Source: Hymenobacter metallicola
GTDB lineage: Bacteria; Bacteroidota; Bacteroidia; Cytophagales; Hymenobacteraceae
Length of the DNA: 64,000 bases
Assembly: GCF_004745645.1 (NCBI RefSeq)
Contig: NZ_SRMB01000001.1
Span: forward strand, 744,001-808,000
Direction: 5' to 3'
Shown here: positions 42,816-52,122 of the stretch, in pieces
How the letters are laid out: every line of letters starts with the position of its first letter
How positions within the stretch are numbered: position 1 is the first letter of the stretch
The notes under the pieces: generated by a model
Told to the model about the DNA's origin: nothing
Seen by the model: only the letters and a program-made list of their open reading frames with translations
Databases searched by the model: none
Translations under genes and position numbers: made by a program

Positions 42816-43019
42816 ATGTCAAAACGCGAATTAATAGAACCCACCCCGGGCGACAAGCGCTACGTACGCCGCAACGAGAAAGGCCAGTTCACCAGTGAAG
42901 TAGACCTGAATCGTTCCCTGTCGCAGGACGATAAGCACAACTCCCACCGCACCAGCCGCCCCGGCCAGGGCGACAAAGGAGACGGCCACACGGGAAACCG
43001 CAAGCCGGCCAAGAAGTAA
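42816..43019 (+). CDS. Conserved small basic protein, 67 aa
   Basis: MSKRELIEPTPGDKRYVRR followed by NEKGQFTSEVDLNRSLSQD and a hydrophilic Lys/Gly-rich end. It has no membrane span and is likely disordered. The N-terminal half looks strongly conserved in form and is familiar from unnamed bacterial small proteins. An intrinsic terminator follows. Confidence 0.78.
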   Translation: MSKRELIEPTPGDKRYVRRNEKGQFTSEVDLNRSLSQDDKHNSHRTSRPGQGDKGDGHTGNRKPAKK

Positions 43020-43037
43020 GAATGCTTTATAGCCCGT

Positions 43038-43075
43038 AAAAGGCCCCACTAGCACTTGCTAATGGGGCCTTTTTT
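43038..43075. terminator. Intrinsic terminator between convergent genes
   Basis: AAAAGGCCCCA pairs with TGGGGCCTTTT around a loop of about 15 bases; T runs flank both sides. Confidence 0.88.
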
Positions 43076-43097
43076 GCTTTCGGGGTATCGAATAGGA

Positions 43098-43661
43098 CTA
43101 GCCCGGAGTTGCTTCGCTAAAGAAAGTAGCTGCTCTCTGCTGGGCGGCCACGTCCCGCTGAACGTCGCCGGGGCGGGAGCCATTGCCGAAGAGAAAGCCG
43201 CCCCAGTGCATGCGCATATAGCTGGCGCAGAGCCGGAGTGTGTCGTGCAGGGGCTGGGCTTCGGCCGGCTCCCCGCTGCTGACCACCACGGCCCAGAGGG
43301 TTTTACCCACCATTCGCTCCCGGAAATGTACCTCCGCCACCCGCATCCAGGCGCTCCAGTAGTCCAGGTATTGCTTCGTGGGTACGGGCATGGAATACCA
43401 GTACAAAGGCAGTACCAGCACCAGATCCGTGGCGTGCAGCGTGGCTTCCATCAGCACTTTGGCGTTGCCTACGGGAGCAGGATAGGGGGCATCGTGGCGC
43501 AGGTCGATAAAGTCGGGCAGCGGGTAGTCCAGCAGGTTGAGCCACTGCTGCTCAGCACCGGCGGGCAGATGCTGCGCAGCCACTCTGGCTAGCTGCTCAC
43601 TATTGCCCTGGCGGCGGGTGCTGCCCGGCAGAAACAAAAAACGGCGTTGGGTTTCAGGCAT
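43098..43661 (-). CDS. NAD(P)H-dependent FMN reductase-like flavoprotein
   Basis: A 187-residue flavodoxin-like protein. FLPGSTRRQGNSEQLAR is the FMN phosphate-binding loop, DYPLPDFIDLR and LVLVLPLYWYSMPVPTKQYL contact the flavin, and VVVSSGEPAEAQ follows. It overlaps the end of the PAP2 gene by 8 bases and is the third gene of an operon starting with hemF. Confidence 0.88.
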   Translation of the reverse strand: MPETQRRFLFLPGSTRRQGNSEQLARVAAQHLPAGAEQQWLNLLDYPLPDFIDLRHDAPYPAPVGNAKVLMEATLHATDLVLVLPLYWYSMPVPTKQYLDYWSAWMRVAEVHFRERMVGKTLWAVVVSSGEPAEAQPLHDTLRLCASYMRMHWGGFLFGNGSRPGDVQRDVAAQQRAATFFSEATPG

Positions 43662-44250
43662 TGTTTGCGGAGGAAAAAGGCGCGGCCGGCCACCAGCGGG
43701 CCGCGCCTAGCTGGTAGAGGCGGAAGCAGGCCCAGGCGGCCAGGCTGCCCAGGGCGGCGCCGGCCAGCACGTCGGATGGATAATGGGCGCCCAGGTACAT
43801 GCGGCTGTAGGACACCAGTACGGCCCAGATAAACACCAGCACCTTGGCCAGGCGGTAGCGCCGGGGCAGGGCCAGACACAGGAAAACCACCAGGGCAAAG
43901 GCATTAGCCGCGTGCGACGACATAAAGCCAAACTGCCCCCCGCAGCCACTAGCCAGATTCAGCGTAGCCGATAGGAGCGGGTCGTGGCAGGGGCGTAGGC
44001 GGGCAAAATAGGGCTTAAAGAACCGGCTGGAGATACCATCGGCCAGGGCCACGCTCAGGCCCAGCAACGGCAGCAGCAGCAGGGCCCGCTGCCGGAACAT
44101 ATACCCCAGTACGAGTAGAATGACCAAGTAGGCCGGAAACCACACGAAGCGTTCGGAAAAGAAAATCATCCACGCATCCAGCGCGTTGGAGTGATTGTTA
44201 TTGGCCGCCAGTAGCAGCCAACGGTCCAGGTCTTGTAGTTTCTCGATCAA
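43654..44250 (-). CDS. PAP2-family membrane phosphatase
   Basis: A 198-residue protein with five to six spans and the three acid phosphatase motifs: KPYFARLRP (Lys and Arg), SSHAANA (in place of PSGH, keeping the catalytic His) and SRMYLGAHYPSDVLAG (Arg, His, Asp). It may act on undecaprenyl diphosphate or a phospholipid. The start is TTG 44250, which overlaps the hemF stop as TTGA; in-frame sequence further up lies inside hemF. Confidence 0.9.
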   Translation of the reverse strand: MIEKLQDLDRWLLLAANNNHSNALDAWMIFFSERFVWFPAYLVILLVLGYMFRQRALLLLPLLGLSVALADGISSRFFKPYFARLRPCHDPLLSATLNLASGCGGQFGFMSSHAANAFALVVFLCLALPRRYRLAKVLVFIWAVLVSYSRMYLGAHYPSDVLAGAALGSLAAWACFRLYQLGAARWWPAAPFSSANNA

Positions 44251-45194
44251 AGCTGGCTGGGGTTTTCGAGCCACTGCACGCCCTTGCGTAGCCACTGTTG
44301 GGTAGCGGCTTCGGCCGAGCCCGGCTCGGGGCGCTGGTCGTAGTGCCACTCGCAGCGCGGAGGCAGGCTCATCAGGATACTTTCGGTACGGCCGCCGGTT
44401 TCGAGTCCAAAGCGGGTGCCCCGGTCAAAGGCCAGGTTGAACTCGGCGTAGCGGGCTCGGCGCAGCATGTGCCACTGTAGCTGCCGCTCGCCGAAGGGCA
44501 GGTCGCGGTTCTGGCGCAGCAGCTCGGTATAGGTGGGGCCAAACACGTTGCCCACGGCCTGGATGAAGGCAAAGAGCTCTTCGCGGCTGCCGTCTTGGCC
44601 CACGGTGAGGCGGTCAAAGAAAATGCCGCCCACGCCCCGGGTTTCCTGACGGTGGGGCAGGAAGAAATAGTCGTCGGCCCACTGCTTGAAGCGGGGGTAG
44701 TACGCCGGGTTGTGCTGGTCGCAGACGGCCCGAAGCTGCTCGTGAAACCAGCGGGCCTGGGCTTCATCCACGTAAATCGGCGTCAGATCGATGCCGCCGC
44801 CAAACCAGGCCTCGCCGTTGCCGGCCTCGAAGTAGCGCACGTTCATGTGGGCAATGGGCACCATGGGGCTGCGCGGGTGCTGTACGACCGAAACGCCGGT
44901 AGCAAAGTAGTTGGGGTTGGGCATGAGCAGCACCCGGGCGGCCTGTTCGCTCATTTCGCCCCACACGGCCGAAAAGTTAACCCCGCCTTTTTCCAGCACG
45001 GCCCCACCCTGAATCACGCGCGACAATCCGCCGCCGCCGCTGCCGTGCTGCCACTCATCTGACTGAAAGGTGGCCTGGCCATCGGCGGCTTCCAGCTGCG
45101 CGCACAGGCGCCGTTGGAAGTCGCGCAGCCAGGTGGCCACGGAGTCGCGGAAGGTAGAGGCAACCGGCGCAAGGGAAGAGGAATCGGTCAGCAT
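44247..45194 (-). CDS. hemF: Aerobic coproporphyrinogen III oxidase
   Basis: A 315-residue enzyme that decarboxylates coproporphyrinogen III to protoporphyrinogen IX with oxygen. It shows WQHGSGGGGLSRVIQGGAVL, GVNFSAVWG, VAHMNVRYFE-like PIAHMNVRYFEAGNGEAWFG, GGIDLTPIYV, FKQWADDYFFLPHRQETRG and YAEFNLAFDRGTRFGL. Length and motifs are standard. A TACCTTTG box lies upstream at 45287-45294. It leads an operon with PAP2 and a flavin reductase. Confidence 0.97.
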   Translation of the reverse strand: MLTDSSSLAPVASTFRDSVATWLRDFQRRLCAQLEAADGQATFQSDEWQHGSGGGGLSRVIQGGAVLEKGGVNFSAVWGEMSEQAARVLLMPNPNYFATGVSVVQHPRSPMVPIAHMNVRYFEAGNGEAWFGGGIDLTPIYVDEAQARWFHEQLRAVCDQHNPAYYPRFKQWADDYFFLPHRQETRGVGGIFFDRLTVGQDGSREELFAFIQAVGNVFGPTYTELLRQNRDLPFGERQLQWHMLRRARYAEFNLAFDRGTRFGLETGGRTESILMSLPPRCEWHYDQRPEPGSAEAATQQWLRKGVQWLENPSQL

Positions 45195-45286
45195 AGAAGG
45201 TAAAGCGGCTACTCCTCACAAATCAGCCACTGGCCGACTCGTGCAGAAACAGAAAACCGCCTGACGGCGGGGTAAGTTTGAAGCCG

Positions 45287-45294
45287 CAAAGGTA
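45287..45294 (-). promoter_or_regulatory. -7 promoter box of the hemF operon
   Basis: On the minus strand TACCTTTG stands about 93 bases before the hemF ATG at 45194 and matches TAnnTTTG exactly. Confidence 0.65.
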
Positions 45295-45446
45295 GGGGTT
45301 TACGCGCGTTTCGGGCGGGTCCGGTTTTGGAAAGCCTGGCAACGGAGCCGCAACAGCCGGCGGTGGGCACAGCCGCAGGGCAAAGCCCTGGCGGAGCCGG
45401 CACATTCCTGCCCTGCCCGCCGCGTGCTGCCAGGATCCAAAGCAAG

Positions 45447-45478
45447 TGAAGCCCGCCTCCGGACGGAAGCGGGCTTCA
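45447..45478 (-). terminator. Hairpin after the curlin-repeat gene
   Basis: TGAAGCCCGC and GCGGGCTTCA form a perfect 10-bp stem, 22 bases after the stop of the minus-strand gene at 45500. No good T run follows. The remaining stretch down to 45195 holds only the hemF promoter and no gene. Confidence 0.6.
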
Positions 45479-45499
45479 GGTACTTGCAGCCAAGCACTG

Positions 45500-46768
45500 T
45501 TATTGATTTTGCCGCACCACGGTGGTGTTATTAGCCCCGTGCTGCTGCACCTCGCTCTGGTTGCCGGCCGTGCCCTGATACGTGCGGGCGCTGTTGCCGG
45601 AGCCCAGCTGCACTTGCCGGGCATAGTTGCCGCTGCCAGTAGCTTGCTGACTGATGTAGGCCGAGTTGGTGTCGTAGTTGCCTTCTGCGGCCTGCTCCTG
45701 CATGGCAGTGCTGCCCGAGCCGGTTTGCTCAATGGTAGCGCTCTGAGACGAGCCCTCCTGGGTCTGGGTGGCCCGGTTCTGATTACCGCTCTGGGAAACC
45801 GATGCTCTGGAGCCGTTGCCGTTGCTCTGGTTTTGGGTGCTGGTATTATACAAGCCGATCTGGGTGGCACGTACAGAGCTCTGGTCCATTCGCTCCTGCA
45901 TCTGGGTGCTGGTATTATACATGCCAGTCTGCGTCAGGGTAGCTTGCGTTGGGTTAGCAAATGGACTCTGCCCGTATCCTTCGGTTTGCCGTTGCGTCCC
46001 GGCGTTGCTCTCCCCGACCTGCGTAATTGTTGCACTGGCCAACCCTCCAAGCTGGGTCTGACTAGCTTCATTAAACTGGCCTTGCTGGCTGATGCTGGCC
46101 TCTGTGCGCAGGCTCGAGCTTTGCTGAAGCTGCCATGCGCTGTTGGCATTTCCCTCCTGTAGGATGGTTACATAATGAAGCTGGCCTGCAGTACTGCCCC
46201 CCGACTGTTGCTGGATGGCCCCATTAGCTGTACCCAGTTGGGTGGCCGTCGCATACGCATTAACAGAGTTCTGCTGCTGGTTAGCTCCGTTGCTGTTGCC
46301 TACACTTTGCAGGATGGTAGCGCTATTGTTACGACCCGATTGGTTCTGGGTAGCATAGTTCAGACCACTGAGTTGCTCAATGGCTACGGTTTGGCTGAAG
46401 CCGCCCTGGCGCTGATCGGCGACGTTACCGTGGCTGCCCGCCTGGGCAGAGCCCTGGCGGATGGTAGCCAGTTGGCCACGGTCGGAGCTCTGATACTGCA
46501 CGGCCTTTTGGTCGTTGCCCATCTGATCCACCCGCGCCGTCTGATTCCGGCCGATCTGGGTTTGAGTACTCTGGTTGTTGTTGCCGCTGGCGCTGCCACC
46601 ATTCACGGCCGCATCGTTCTGGCGGGCGGTGGCCGTGTTGCTCCGGCCATCCTGCGTTACGGCAATCTGGTTGTTGTTGCCGAAACTAGTGGAGGTTTGG
46701 CTGTTATCCTGTGCCGTAGCCACGCCACTGACAAGAAAGACGACAAAAAGTAATCCGGTCGATTTCAT
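45500..46768 (-). CDS. Curlin-repeat (CsgA/CsgB-like) secreted protein
   Basis: A 422-residue protein with a signal peptide (MKSTGLLFVVFLVSGVATAQ). The mature chain is built of imperfect repeats of about 20-23 residues rich in Gln, Asn, Ser and Gly, with the beat Q-x-G-x-x-N-x-A-x-x-x-Q, as in NNNQIAVTQDGRSNTATARQ and QTGMYNTSTQMQ. This is the curlin pattern that folds into a stacked beta helix and forms amyloid fibres. It is longer than E. coli CsgA (about 150). No csgE, csgF or csgG gene is present here. The upstream 370 bases are very AT-rich. Confidence 0.85.
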   Translation of the reverse strand: MKSTGLLFVVFLVSGVATAQDNSQTSTSFGNNNQIAVTQDGRSNTATARQNDAAVNGGSASGNNNQSTQTQIGRNQTARVDQMGNDQKAVQYQSSDRGQLATIRQGSAQAGSHGNVADQRQGGFSQTVAIEQLSGLNYATQNQSGRNNSATILQSVGNSNGANQQQNSVNAYATATQLGTANGAIQQQSGGSTAGQLHYVTILQEGNANSAWQLQQSSSLRTEASISQQGQFNEASQTQLGGLASATITQVGESNAGTQRQTEGYGQSPFANPTQATLTQTGMYNTSTQMQERMDQSSVRATQIGLYNTSTQNQSNGNGSRASVSQSGNQNRATQTQEGSSQSATIEQTGSGSTAMQEQAAEGNYDTNSAYISQQATGSGNYARQVQLGSGNSARTYQGTAGNQSEVQQHGANNTTVVRQNQ

Positions 46769-47139
46769 ACAAATAATAGAAAATGTGAATGAATGGGTGC
46801 TGCAAATCCCCTTAGTGCGAAGGGAAGCTACAATTAATTTTATTATAATAGTTATATTAAAAATAAAATTATTTATAAGTAAGCGGTCCGGCTATTGGTA
46901 GCATCTTTGGGGTATTGCGAGCTGAAACCCAACAGAATTGTACAAAGTAAGGCGTTAATATGGCCGGGCGAACGTAGTGCCGACCTAGCGGTGATGAACC
47001 TGCTTGGCTTGGCAATCTTTGGGTGGGTCCCCTGGTGGCGCCTGGGCCTAATTAGCTAGTCGTTAAGGCAACTCCGGGCCGGGACACGCTGTTGCTATCA
47101 ACTCGATGCCGTACTTTCGCCCCGCATTCCTAGCCACCC
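46769..47139. promoter_or_regulatory. Divergent intergenic region, AT-rich near the curlin gene
   Basis: 371 bases between divergent genes. Positions about 46830-46880 are almost pure A/T (TTTTATTATAATAGTTATAT), unlike the rest of the window, and probably contain the promoter of the curlin-repeat gene. On the plus side TACTTTCG at 47112-47119 is a likely -7 box for the E1 gene. No small gene or RNA motif was recognised. Confidence 0.6.
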
Positions 47140-49329
47140 ATGCCGAATTCAACTGCTCCCACCCTGGAACCCGACTTCACCACCGAGCTTAATGCCACCC
47201 AGCCGCCGCGCGAAACCCTGCTGCGCGCCTACGCGCTGATGCGCACGGGCGACGAGCTGGCCCGCCTCTACGAGGAAAACAAGGCCGTTACGGCCAAGTA
47301 CGTGCACGCCACGGCCCGCGGCCACGAAGCCATTCAGCTGGCCGCGGCCTGCTTTCTGGGCCCCCAGGACTACGTGACGCCCTACTACCGCGACGACGCC
47401 ATGCTGCTGGGCCTGGGCCTGGAGCCGTACGAGTTGATGCTGCAGCTCATGGCCAAGCGCGACGACCCGTTTTCGGGCGGCCGCACCTATTATTCTCACC
47501 CTTCGCTGCGGCGGGCCGGTTTTCCCACCATTCCGCACCAAAGCTCGGCGACGGGTATGCAGGCCATTCCGGCCACGGGCATGGCCCACGGCATCAAGTA
47601 CTTGGAAAGTCAGGGCCTGAATCCACTGGTAGCCGACCCCCGCGACTGGCACGAAAGCGGTGGCCCTATTCCCGGGTTGTTTGGCCTGTTGCCCACGGAA
47701 GCTCAGCAGGGTAGCCCTGTAGTCGTGTGCTCCATCGGCGACGGGGCCATGACGGAGGGCGAGGTCGCCGAGGCCTTGCAAATGGCCGTGCTGCATCAGT
47801 TGCCCATTATTTTCCTGGTGCAGGACAACGACTGGGGCATTTCGGCCACCGGCCGCGAGATGCGCGCCATGGACGCCTACGAGTTTGCCGCCGGCTTTAA
47901 AGGCCTGCAGCGCCTGCGCGTCAACGGCGCCGACTTCCCCGATTCCTACGCCGGCCTGGCCACCGCCTTCGACTACGTGCGGCGCACCCGCGGCCCCATT
48001 CTGGTGCACGCCAAGTGCCCGCTGCTGGGCCACCACACCAGCGGCGTACGGCGCGAGTGGTACCGTGGCGACAACCTGGCCGAGCATACCACCAACGACC
48101 CGCTGCCCCGGCTGCATCAGCAGCTGTTGGAACTGGGCGTGCGCGCAGCCGAGCTGGAAGAGCTGGGCCAGCAGGCCCGGACCCGGGTTGAGGCCGACTA
48201 CCAGCGTGCCCTGGCGGCGGCTAACCCCGAACCCTCCACCTTTGCCGACCACGAGTTTGCTCCGCCGGCCGTAACGGTGGAAACCGGGGAGCGAAACCCC
48301 GCCGGGGCCGACAAAGCCCTGATGGTGGATGCCGCCCTGCACGCCGTCGACGATATTCTGCGCGAGTTTCCCGAAGCCCTGTTCTATGGCCAGGACGTGG
48401 GCGGGGAGTTGGGCGGCGTGTTCCGCGAGGCCGCGCTGCTGGCCAAGAAATACGGCGATGCGCGCGTATTCAACACCCCCATCCAGGAAGCTTACATCGT
48501 GGGCTCTACGGCGGGTATGAGTGCCGTGGGAGCCAAGCCTATTGTCGAAATCCAATTTGCCGACTACATCTGGCCCGGTATGAACCAGCTGGTGGAAGAG
48601 CTTAGCAAGTCGTGTTACCTCTCCAACGGCAAGTTTCCGGTGCAAAGCCTGATCCGGGTGCCCGTCGGGGCCTACGGTGGGGGCGGTCCGTATCATTCGG
48701 GCTCGGTAGAAAGCACGTTGCTCACCATCCGCGGCATTAAAGTCGTGTATCCGAGCAATGCGGCCGACATGAAGGGCCTGCTGCGCGCCGCCTTTCTCGA
48801 CCCCAACCCCGTGGTGCTGCTCGAGCACAAAGGGTTGTACTGGAGCAAGGTGCCCGGCACGGAGGACGCTAAAACCGTGGAGCCGGAAACGGGCTACGTT
48901 ATTCCCCTCGGCCAAGCCGCCGTGGCCCAGCAGGCCGATCCGGAAAAGCTGCGCCAGGGGGATACCTGCGTAGTCATTACCTACGGCATGGGCGTGCATT
49001 GGGCCAAAACCGCCAGCAAGCAGTTTGCCGGACAGGTGGAAATTCTGGATTTGCGGACGCTCAATCCCCTGGATTTTGAGGCGGTGCAGGAAGCGGTGCG
49101 CCGGCACGGCAAAGCCTTGGTGCTCACCGAGGAGCCCCTGATGAATTCCTTTGCCGAGTCATTGGCCGGCCGGATTCAGCGCGCCTGCTTCCAGCAGCTC
49201 GACGCGCCCGTGTTTACCCTGGGAGCCGCCAACCTACCCGCCATTGCCCTGAACGTAGAGCTGGAGCGCCAGATGCTGCCCAGCGCCGACAAAGTAGCCA
49301 CGGCCTTGGCCGAGCTGCTGGAGTATTAA
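47140..49329 (+). CDS. Fused E1 alpha/beta of a branched-chain 2-oxo acid dehydrogenase
   Basis: A 729-residue fusion. The alpha part (about 20-360) has RGHEAIQLAAACFLGPQDYV, YYRDDAMLLGLG and the thiamine diphosphate motif GDGAMTEGEVAEALQMAV from residue 200 to QDNDWGISATG. The beta part (about 390-729) has VDAALHAVDDILREFP, GQDVGGELGGVFREA, PIVEIQFADYIWPGMNQLVE and GGGGPYHSGSVES. It oxidatively decarboxylates 2-oxoisovalerate-type acids and passes the acyl group to an E2 lipoyl enzyme, which is not in the window. A tandem fusion of the two subunits is known in Bacteroidetes. Confidence 0.92.
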   Translation: MPNSTAPTLEPDFTTELNATQPPRETLLRAYALMRTGDELARLYEENKAVTAKYVHATARGHEAIQLAAACFLGPQDYVTPYYRDDAMLLGLGLEPYELMLQLMAKRDDPFSGGRTYYSHPSLRRAGFPTIPHQSSATGMQAIPATGMAHGIKYLESQGLNPLVADPRDWHESGGPIPGLFGLLPTEAQQGSPVVVCSIGDGAMTEGEVAEALQMAVLHQLPIIFLVQDNDWGISATGREMRAMDAYEFAAGFKGLQRLRVNGADFPDSYAGLATAFDYVRRTRGPILVHAKCPLLGHHTSGVRREWYRGDNLAEHTTNDPLPRLHQQLLELGVRAAELEELGQQARTRVEADYQRALAAANPEPSTFADHEFAPPAVTVETGERNPAGADKALMVDAALHAVDDILREFPEALFYGQDVGGELGGVFREAALLAKKYGDARVFNTPIQEAYIVGSTAGMSAVGAKPIVEIQFADYIWPGMNQLVEELSKSCYLSNGKFPVQSLIRVPVGAYGGGGPYHSGSVESTLLTIRGIKVVYPSNAADMKGLLRAAFLDPNPVVLLEHKGLYWSKVPGTEDAKTVEPETGYVIPLGQAAVAQQADPEKLRQGDTCVVITYGMGVHWAKTASKQFAGQVEILDLRTLNPLDFEAVQEAVRRHGKALVLTEEPLMNSFAESLAGRIQRACFQQLDAPVFTLGAANLPAIALNVELERQMLPSADKVATALAELLEY

Positions 49330-49440
49330 GAGTACTGCTGTGGTGCTAATGCCTCTCCTGTCATAGCCAGGCGGCACGACATTCCGCGCATCAAGCGGCG
49401 TCAATCCGTCCGCTGAAATGTGCGGAGCTGCTTAAAGTGA

Positions 49441-49477
49441 AAAGCCCCTTACTGCGCACGGCAGTAAGGGGCTTTCT
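49441..49477. terminator. Intrinsic terminator after the E1 gene
   Basis: AAAGCCCCTTACTGC (49442) and GCAGTAAGGGGCTTT (to 49476) form a perfect 15-bp stem. The rest of the 249-base gap has no gene and ends with the motif TTACTAGCACC. Confidence 0.9.
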
Positions 49478-49578
49478 GGTAAAAGACTGTTCTGCCCATC
49501 GTTTAGGGCGTGTGGCTTCTGCCTCGTAAAGACTTGTTTGTACATCAGCACATTCAACCTTACTAGCACCTGAGCGCC

Positions 49579-52122
49579 TTAAAAAGGATAGCCGATACCC
49601 AGGTTGAAAGCCGTTTGATTCGGTGACTTGGCCAGGCGGAAGTTGGGCAGCACGTACTTGTTGCCGGGCGCCGTCGGGTCGTAGACTTTCGTGGCGACGT
49701 CCAGGCGCAGAATCAGGAAGGTGAAGTCGAAGCGGATGCCGATACCCGAGCCCACGGCCAGCTGCCGGTAGAACCGGTTGAAGCGGAACACGGCTCCCTC
49801 GCGCCGGGCATCTTCTTCCTGCAGCGTCCAAACGTTGCCAAAATCCGTGAACAAGGCCCCGTTAATAAAGCTATAGATGGGGAAACGATACTCCACGTTG
49901 CCCTCCAGCAGCACTTCGCCGGGCTGCTCGAGGTCATAATCGCGCACGGGCAGGCCGGTGGTTTCATCGATGCGGTTGGTACCGTCGTCGTTGAGCTTGT
50001 AGGTGGTGTAGGAGCCCGTGCCCAGGCGGCGGGGGCGCCAGGCCCGGACGCTGGAACTACCACCGGCGAAGAAATACTTGTCGTAGGGAATGGTGTACTG
50101 CCCGTCGGTCTTGGTCAGGGCATGCGCTATACCGGTATTGACGCGGTACACGAAGTAGGAACGGGGCCCCAGCTTGTGGTAGCGCCGGAAGTCGGCACTG
50201 AGCTTGGCGAAGTTATACACGTCCAGGCCCAGCCGGTCGATACTGCTCTGGTAGAGCGAGCGGGTCAGCCCACCAACTTCGGCAAACAGCCGCAGGTAGC
50301 GCGCGTCCCGGGTCTGGGTGAAGTCGTTGGAGTTGTAGAGGGACGTCGCGTTGAAGCTGGGAATAAACAGGCTGGTAAAGCTGCGGAACAGGGGAGAGCC
50401 CTGCGTGACGCGCAGCGTTTGCAGGTCCTTCTCAAACTTGGTATCGATGGTAGGCGTGTAAATCACGCTCAGGTCGAAGGGCGTCAGCACGTACTGGTGG
50501 AAGGCCGAGCGTTGCCAGATGTAGTCGTAGGTGGCCTCCAGGTTGGTGCGGGTGTATTCGGGGCGCCGCACGTAGGTGAAGCTGCTGCTAATGCGGGTTT
50601 TGGGGTTATAGCGCGTCAGAAACCGGTTCATGTTCCAGGGCACCAGAAACTGCGGTATCACCAGGTTGACGTTGGCCCCGAGCTGGGTCGTGAGCACGCT
50701 GCGGGCCTCGGTGCGGCTGAGCTGGCCTTCGAAACCCGAGCGCAGACCCAGCTCCAGCACTTCGGCTCCGCCGAAGATATTGCGCACCTTCAGGCGGAAG
50801 TTGATAAACGGCCCCGGCAGGCCCGCCACGTAGGTGCCGCCAAACTCGGTGGTTTCCTGGTACTTCTTCGTCGGCGAGGCATTGACGGTGGCAATCAGCT
50901 GCCCCCGGCTGCTGATACTGTCGCCATTGACGGGCCGCACCTTGCTGTAGCTGACCGTATTGAAGCGGAACATGTCCAGGTCGCTGAGTTGGCGCTGGGT
51001 CAGCAGGGTGCTTTGCAGACTGTATCGGTCGCCGGGCCGCACCGTAAGCTTGCGGTCCAGGATGCGGGTACTGAAGCGGTGTTTATAAGCCAGGTAATAC
51101 ACTGAGTCGCGCACCAGCGTGTCGCGCCTCACGCCAAAACGGACGGTGCCCGCATCGGTGATAAAGCGCACCCGCTGTACTGTATACAGCTGGTGCTGCT
51201 CACCCGGGCCGGGGTCGGCAATGATGGTGCGCAGGCGCACAGTGCCCGCCCCAAAGCTCGTGTCGGCTTCCAGAGTAATATACTGCTGTCGAAAATCGTA
51301 GTAGCCCGCGTTTTTGAGCAGGGTTTCCAGGCGGCTGCGCTCCTGGCCAATCACGTTTTCGTTGTAGCGGTCATTCACCTTGAGCAGCGAGGCTGGCTGC
51401 CCACCCATCACCACCCGGGCCACGGCCGAGTCGGCAATGTCGTAGTCGAGCTGGGTGTAGTGAAACGGCTGATTTTCGCGGATGCGGTACGTCACCGTCA
51501 CCCGCCGGTTGTGCACGGTGTCGGGCTTGGCGAAGATATGCCCGATGGAGAAGCGCCGGTCCATCACCGTATCGGTGGCCGAAACCGCGCTGCGGAAAAA
51601 TCCTTCCGACTTCAGAAAGGTGGCAATCTGCTCCACGGTGCGCGCCGTCAGGGTCGAATCGTAGATAACCGGCGGCTCGCCCAGGCGCATGATGGCGTTG
51701 CCTTTGTCGATGGCCAGCTGCAGGCGGCGGGTGCGCTTCTCGCGCCGGGCCAGCAGCTTGCCGATTTTAACCGAGTCGGTGCGGGCCGCCTGCATCCGCT
51801 CATCAAACTCGGTGCGAATGCGCGCCAGCTTGGTTTGTAGGCGCTGCTGGTTGTAAAAACGGTTTCCGAGCTGGTAGATTGTTAGCTTTGGCAGCGGAAA
51901 GCGGCTGTTGGGCTTCTGCTGGTACAAGGCCTCGATGCGGGCCGCATCGGCTTCCTTCACGCCTTCCAGCTTTACCCGGCTCAGCAGCTTTTGCTTAGGA
52001 CCCAGCAGCCGCAACGGCGAACAGCCGGCCAGAAGCAGCAAAGCCCCGGCCAGCGCCGCCTGATGTATCCATTTAAATGAGTGCCGCCCAGGGCGGTTCG
52101 TAAACAGCGAATATGGTTTCAA
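49579..52122 (-). CDS. TamL-like outer-membrane lipoprotein of the BamA/TamA family
   Basis: An 847-residue protein. The N-terminus has a lipoprotein signal (AALAGALLLLAGC), the mark of Bacteroidetes TamL. POTRA-like domains fill about 35-440, followed by a 16-strand beta-barrel region with FFAGGSSSVRAWRPRRLG, the conserved Arg-containing loop 6 motif of Omp85 proteins, and a final aromatic strand ending in GIGYPF. With a TamB-like partner it is thought to help assemble or supply the outer membrane. The start is TTG 52122, and this start overlaps that of the divergent methyltransferase gene. Confidence 0.9.
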   Translation of the reverse strand: MKPYSLFTNRPGRHSFKWIHQAALAGALLLLAGCSPLRLLGPKQKLLSRVKLEGVKEADAARIEALYQQKPNSRFPLPKLTIYQLGNRFYNQQRLQTKLARIRTEFDERMQAARTDSVKIGKLLARREKRTRRLQLAIDKGNAIMRLGEPPVIYDSTLTARTVEQIATFLKSEGFFRSAVSATDTVMDRRFSIGHIFAKPDTVHNRRVTVTYRIRENQPFHYTQLDYDIADSAVARVVMGGQPASLLKVNDRYNENVIGQERSRLETLLKNAGYYDFRQQYITLEADTSFGAGTVRLRTIIADPGPGEQHQLYTVQRVRFITDAGTVRFGVRRDTLVRDSVYYLAYKHRFSTRILDRKLTVRPGDRYSLQSTLLTQRQLSDLDMFRFNTVSYSKVRPVNGDSISSRGQLIATVNASPTKKYQETTEFGGTYVAGLPGPFINFRLKVRNIFGGAEVLELGLRSGFEGQLSRTEARSVLTTQLGANVNLVIPQFLVPWNMNRFLTRYNPKTRISSSFTYVRRPEYTRTNLEATYDYIWQRSAFHQYVLTPFDLSVIYTPTIDTKFEKDLQTLRVTQGSPLFRSFTSLFIPSFNATSLYNSNDFTQTRDARYLRLFAEVGGLTRSLYQSSIDRLGLDVYNFAKLSADFRRYHKLGPRSYFVYRVNTGIAHALTKTDGQYTIPYDKYFFAGGSSSVRAWRPRRLGTGSYTTYKLNDDGTNRIDETTGLPVRDYDLEQPGEVLLEGNVEYRFPIYSFINGALFTDFGNVWTLQEEDARREGAVFRFNRFYRQLAVGSGIGIRFDFTFLILRLDVATKVYDPTAPGNKYVLPNFRLAKSPNQTAFNLGIGYPF

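Noticed and set aside
47149..49107. 652-residue frame antisense to the E1 gene
   Set aside because: Same reason: an antisense shadow of a gene with clear thiamine enzyme motifs.
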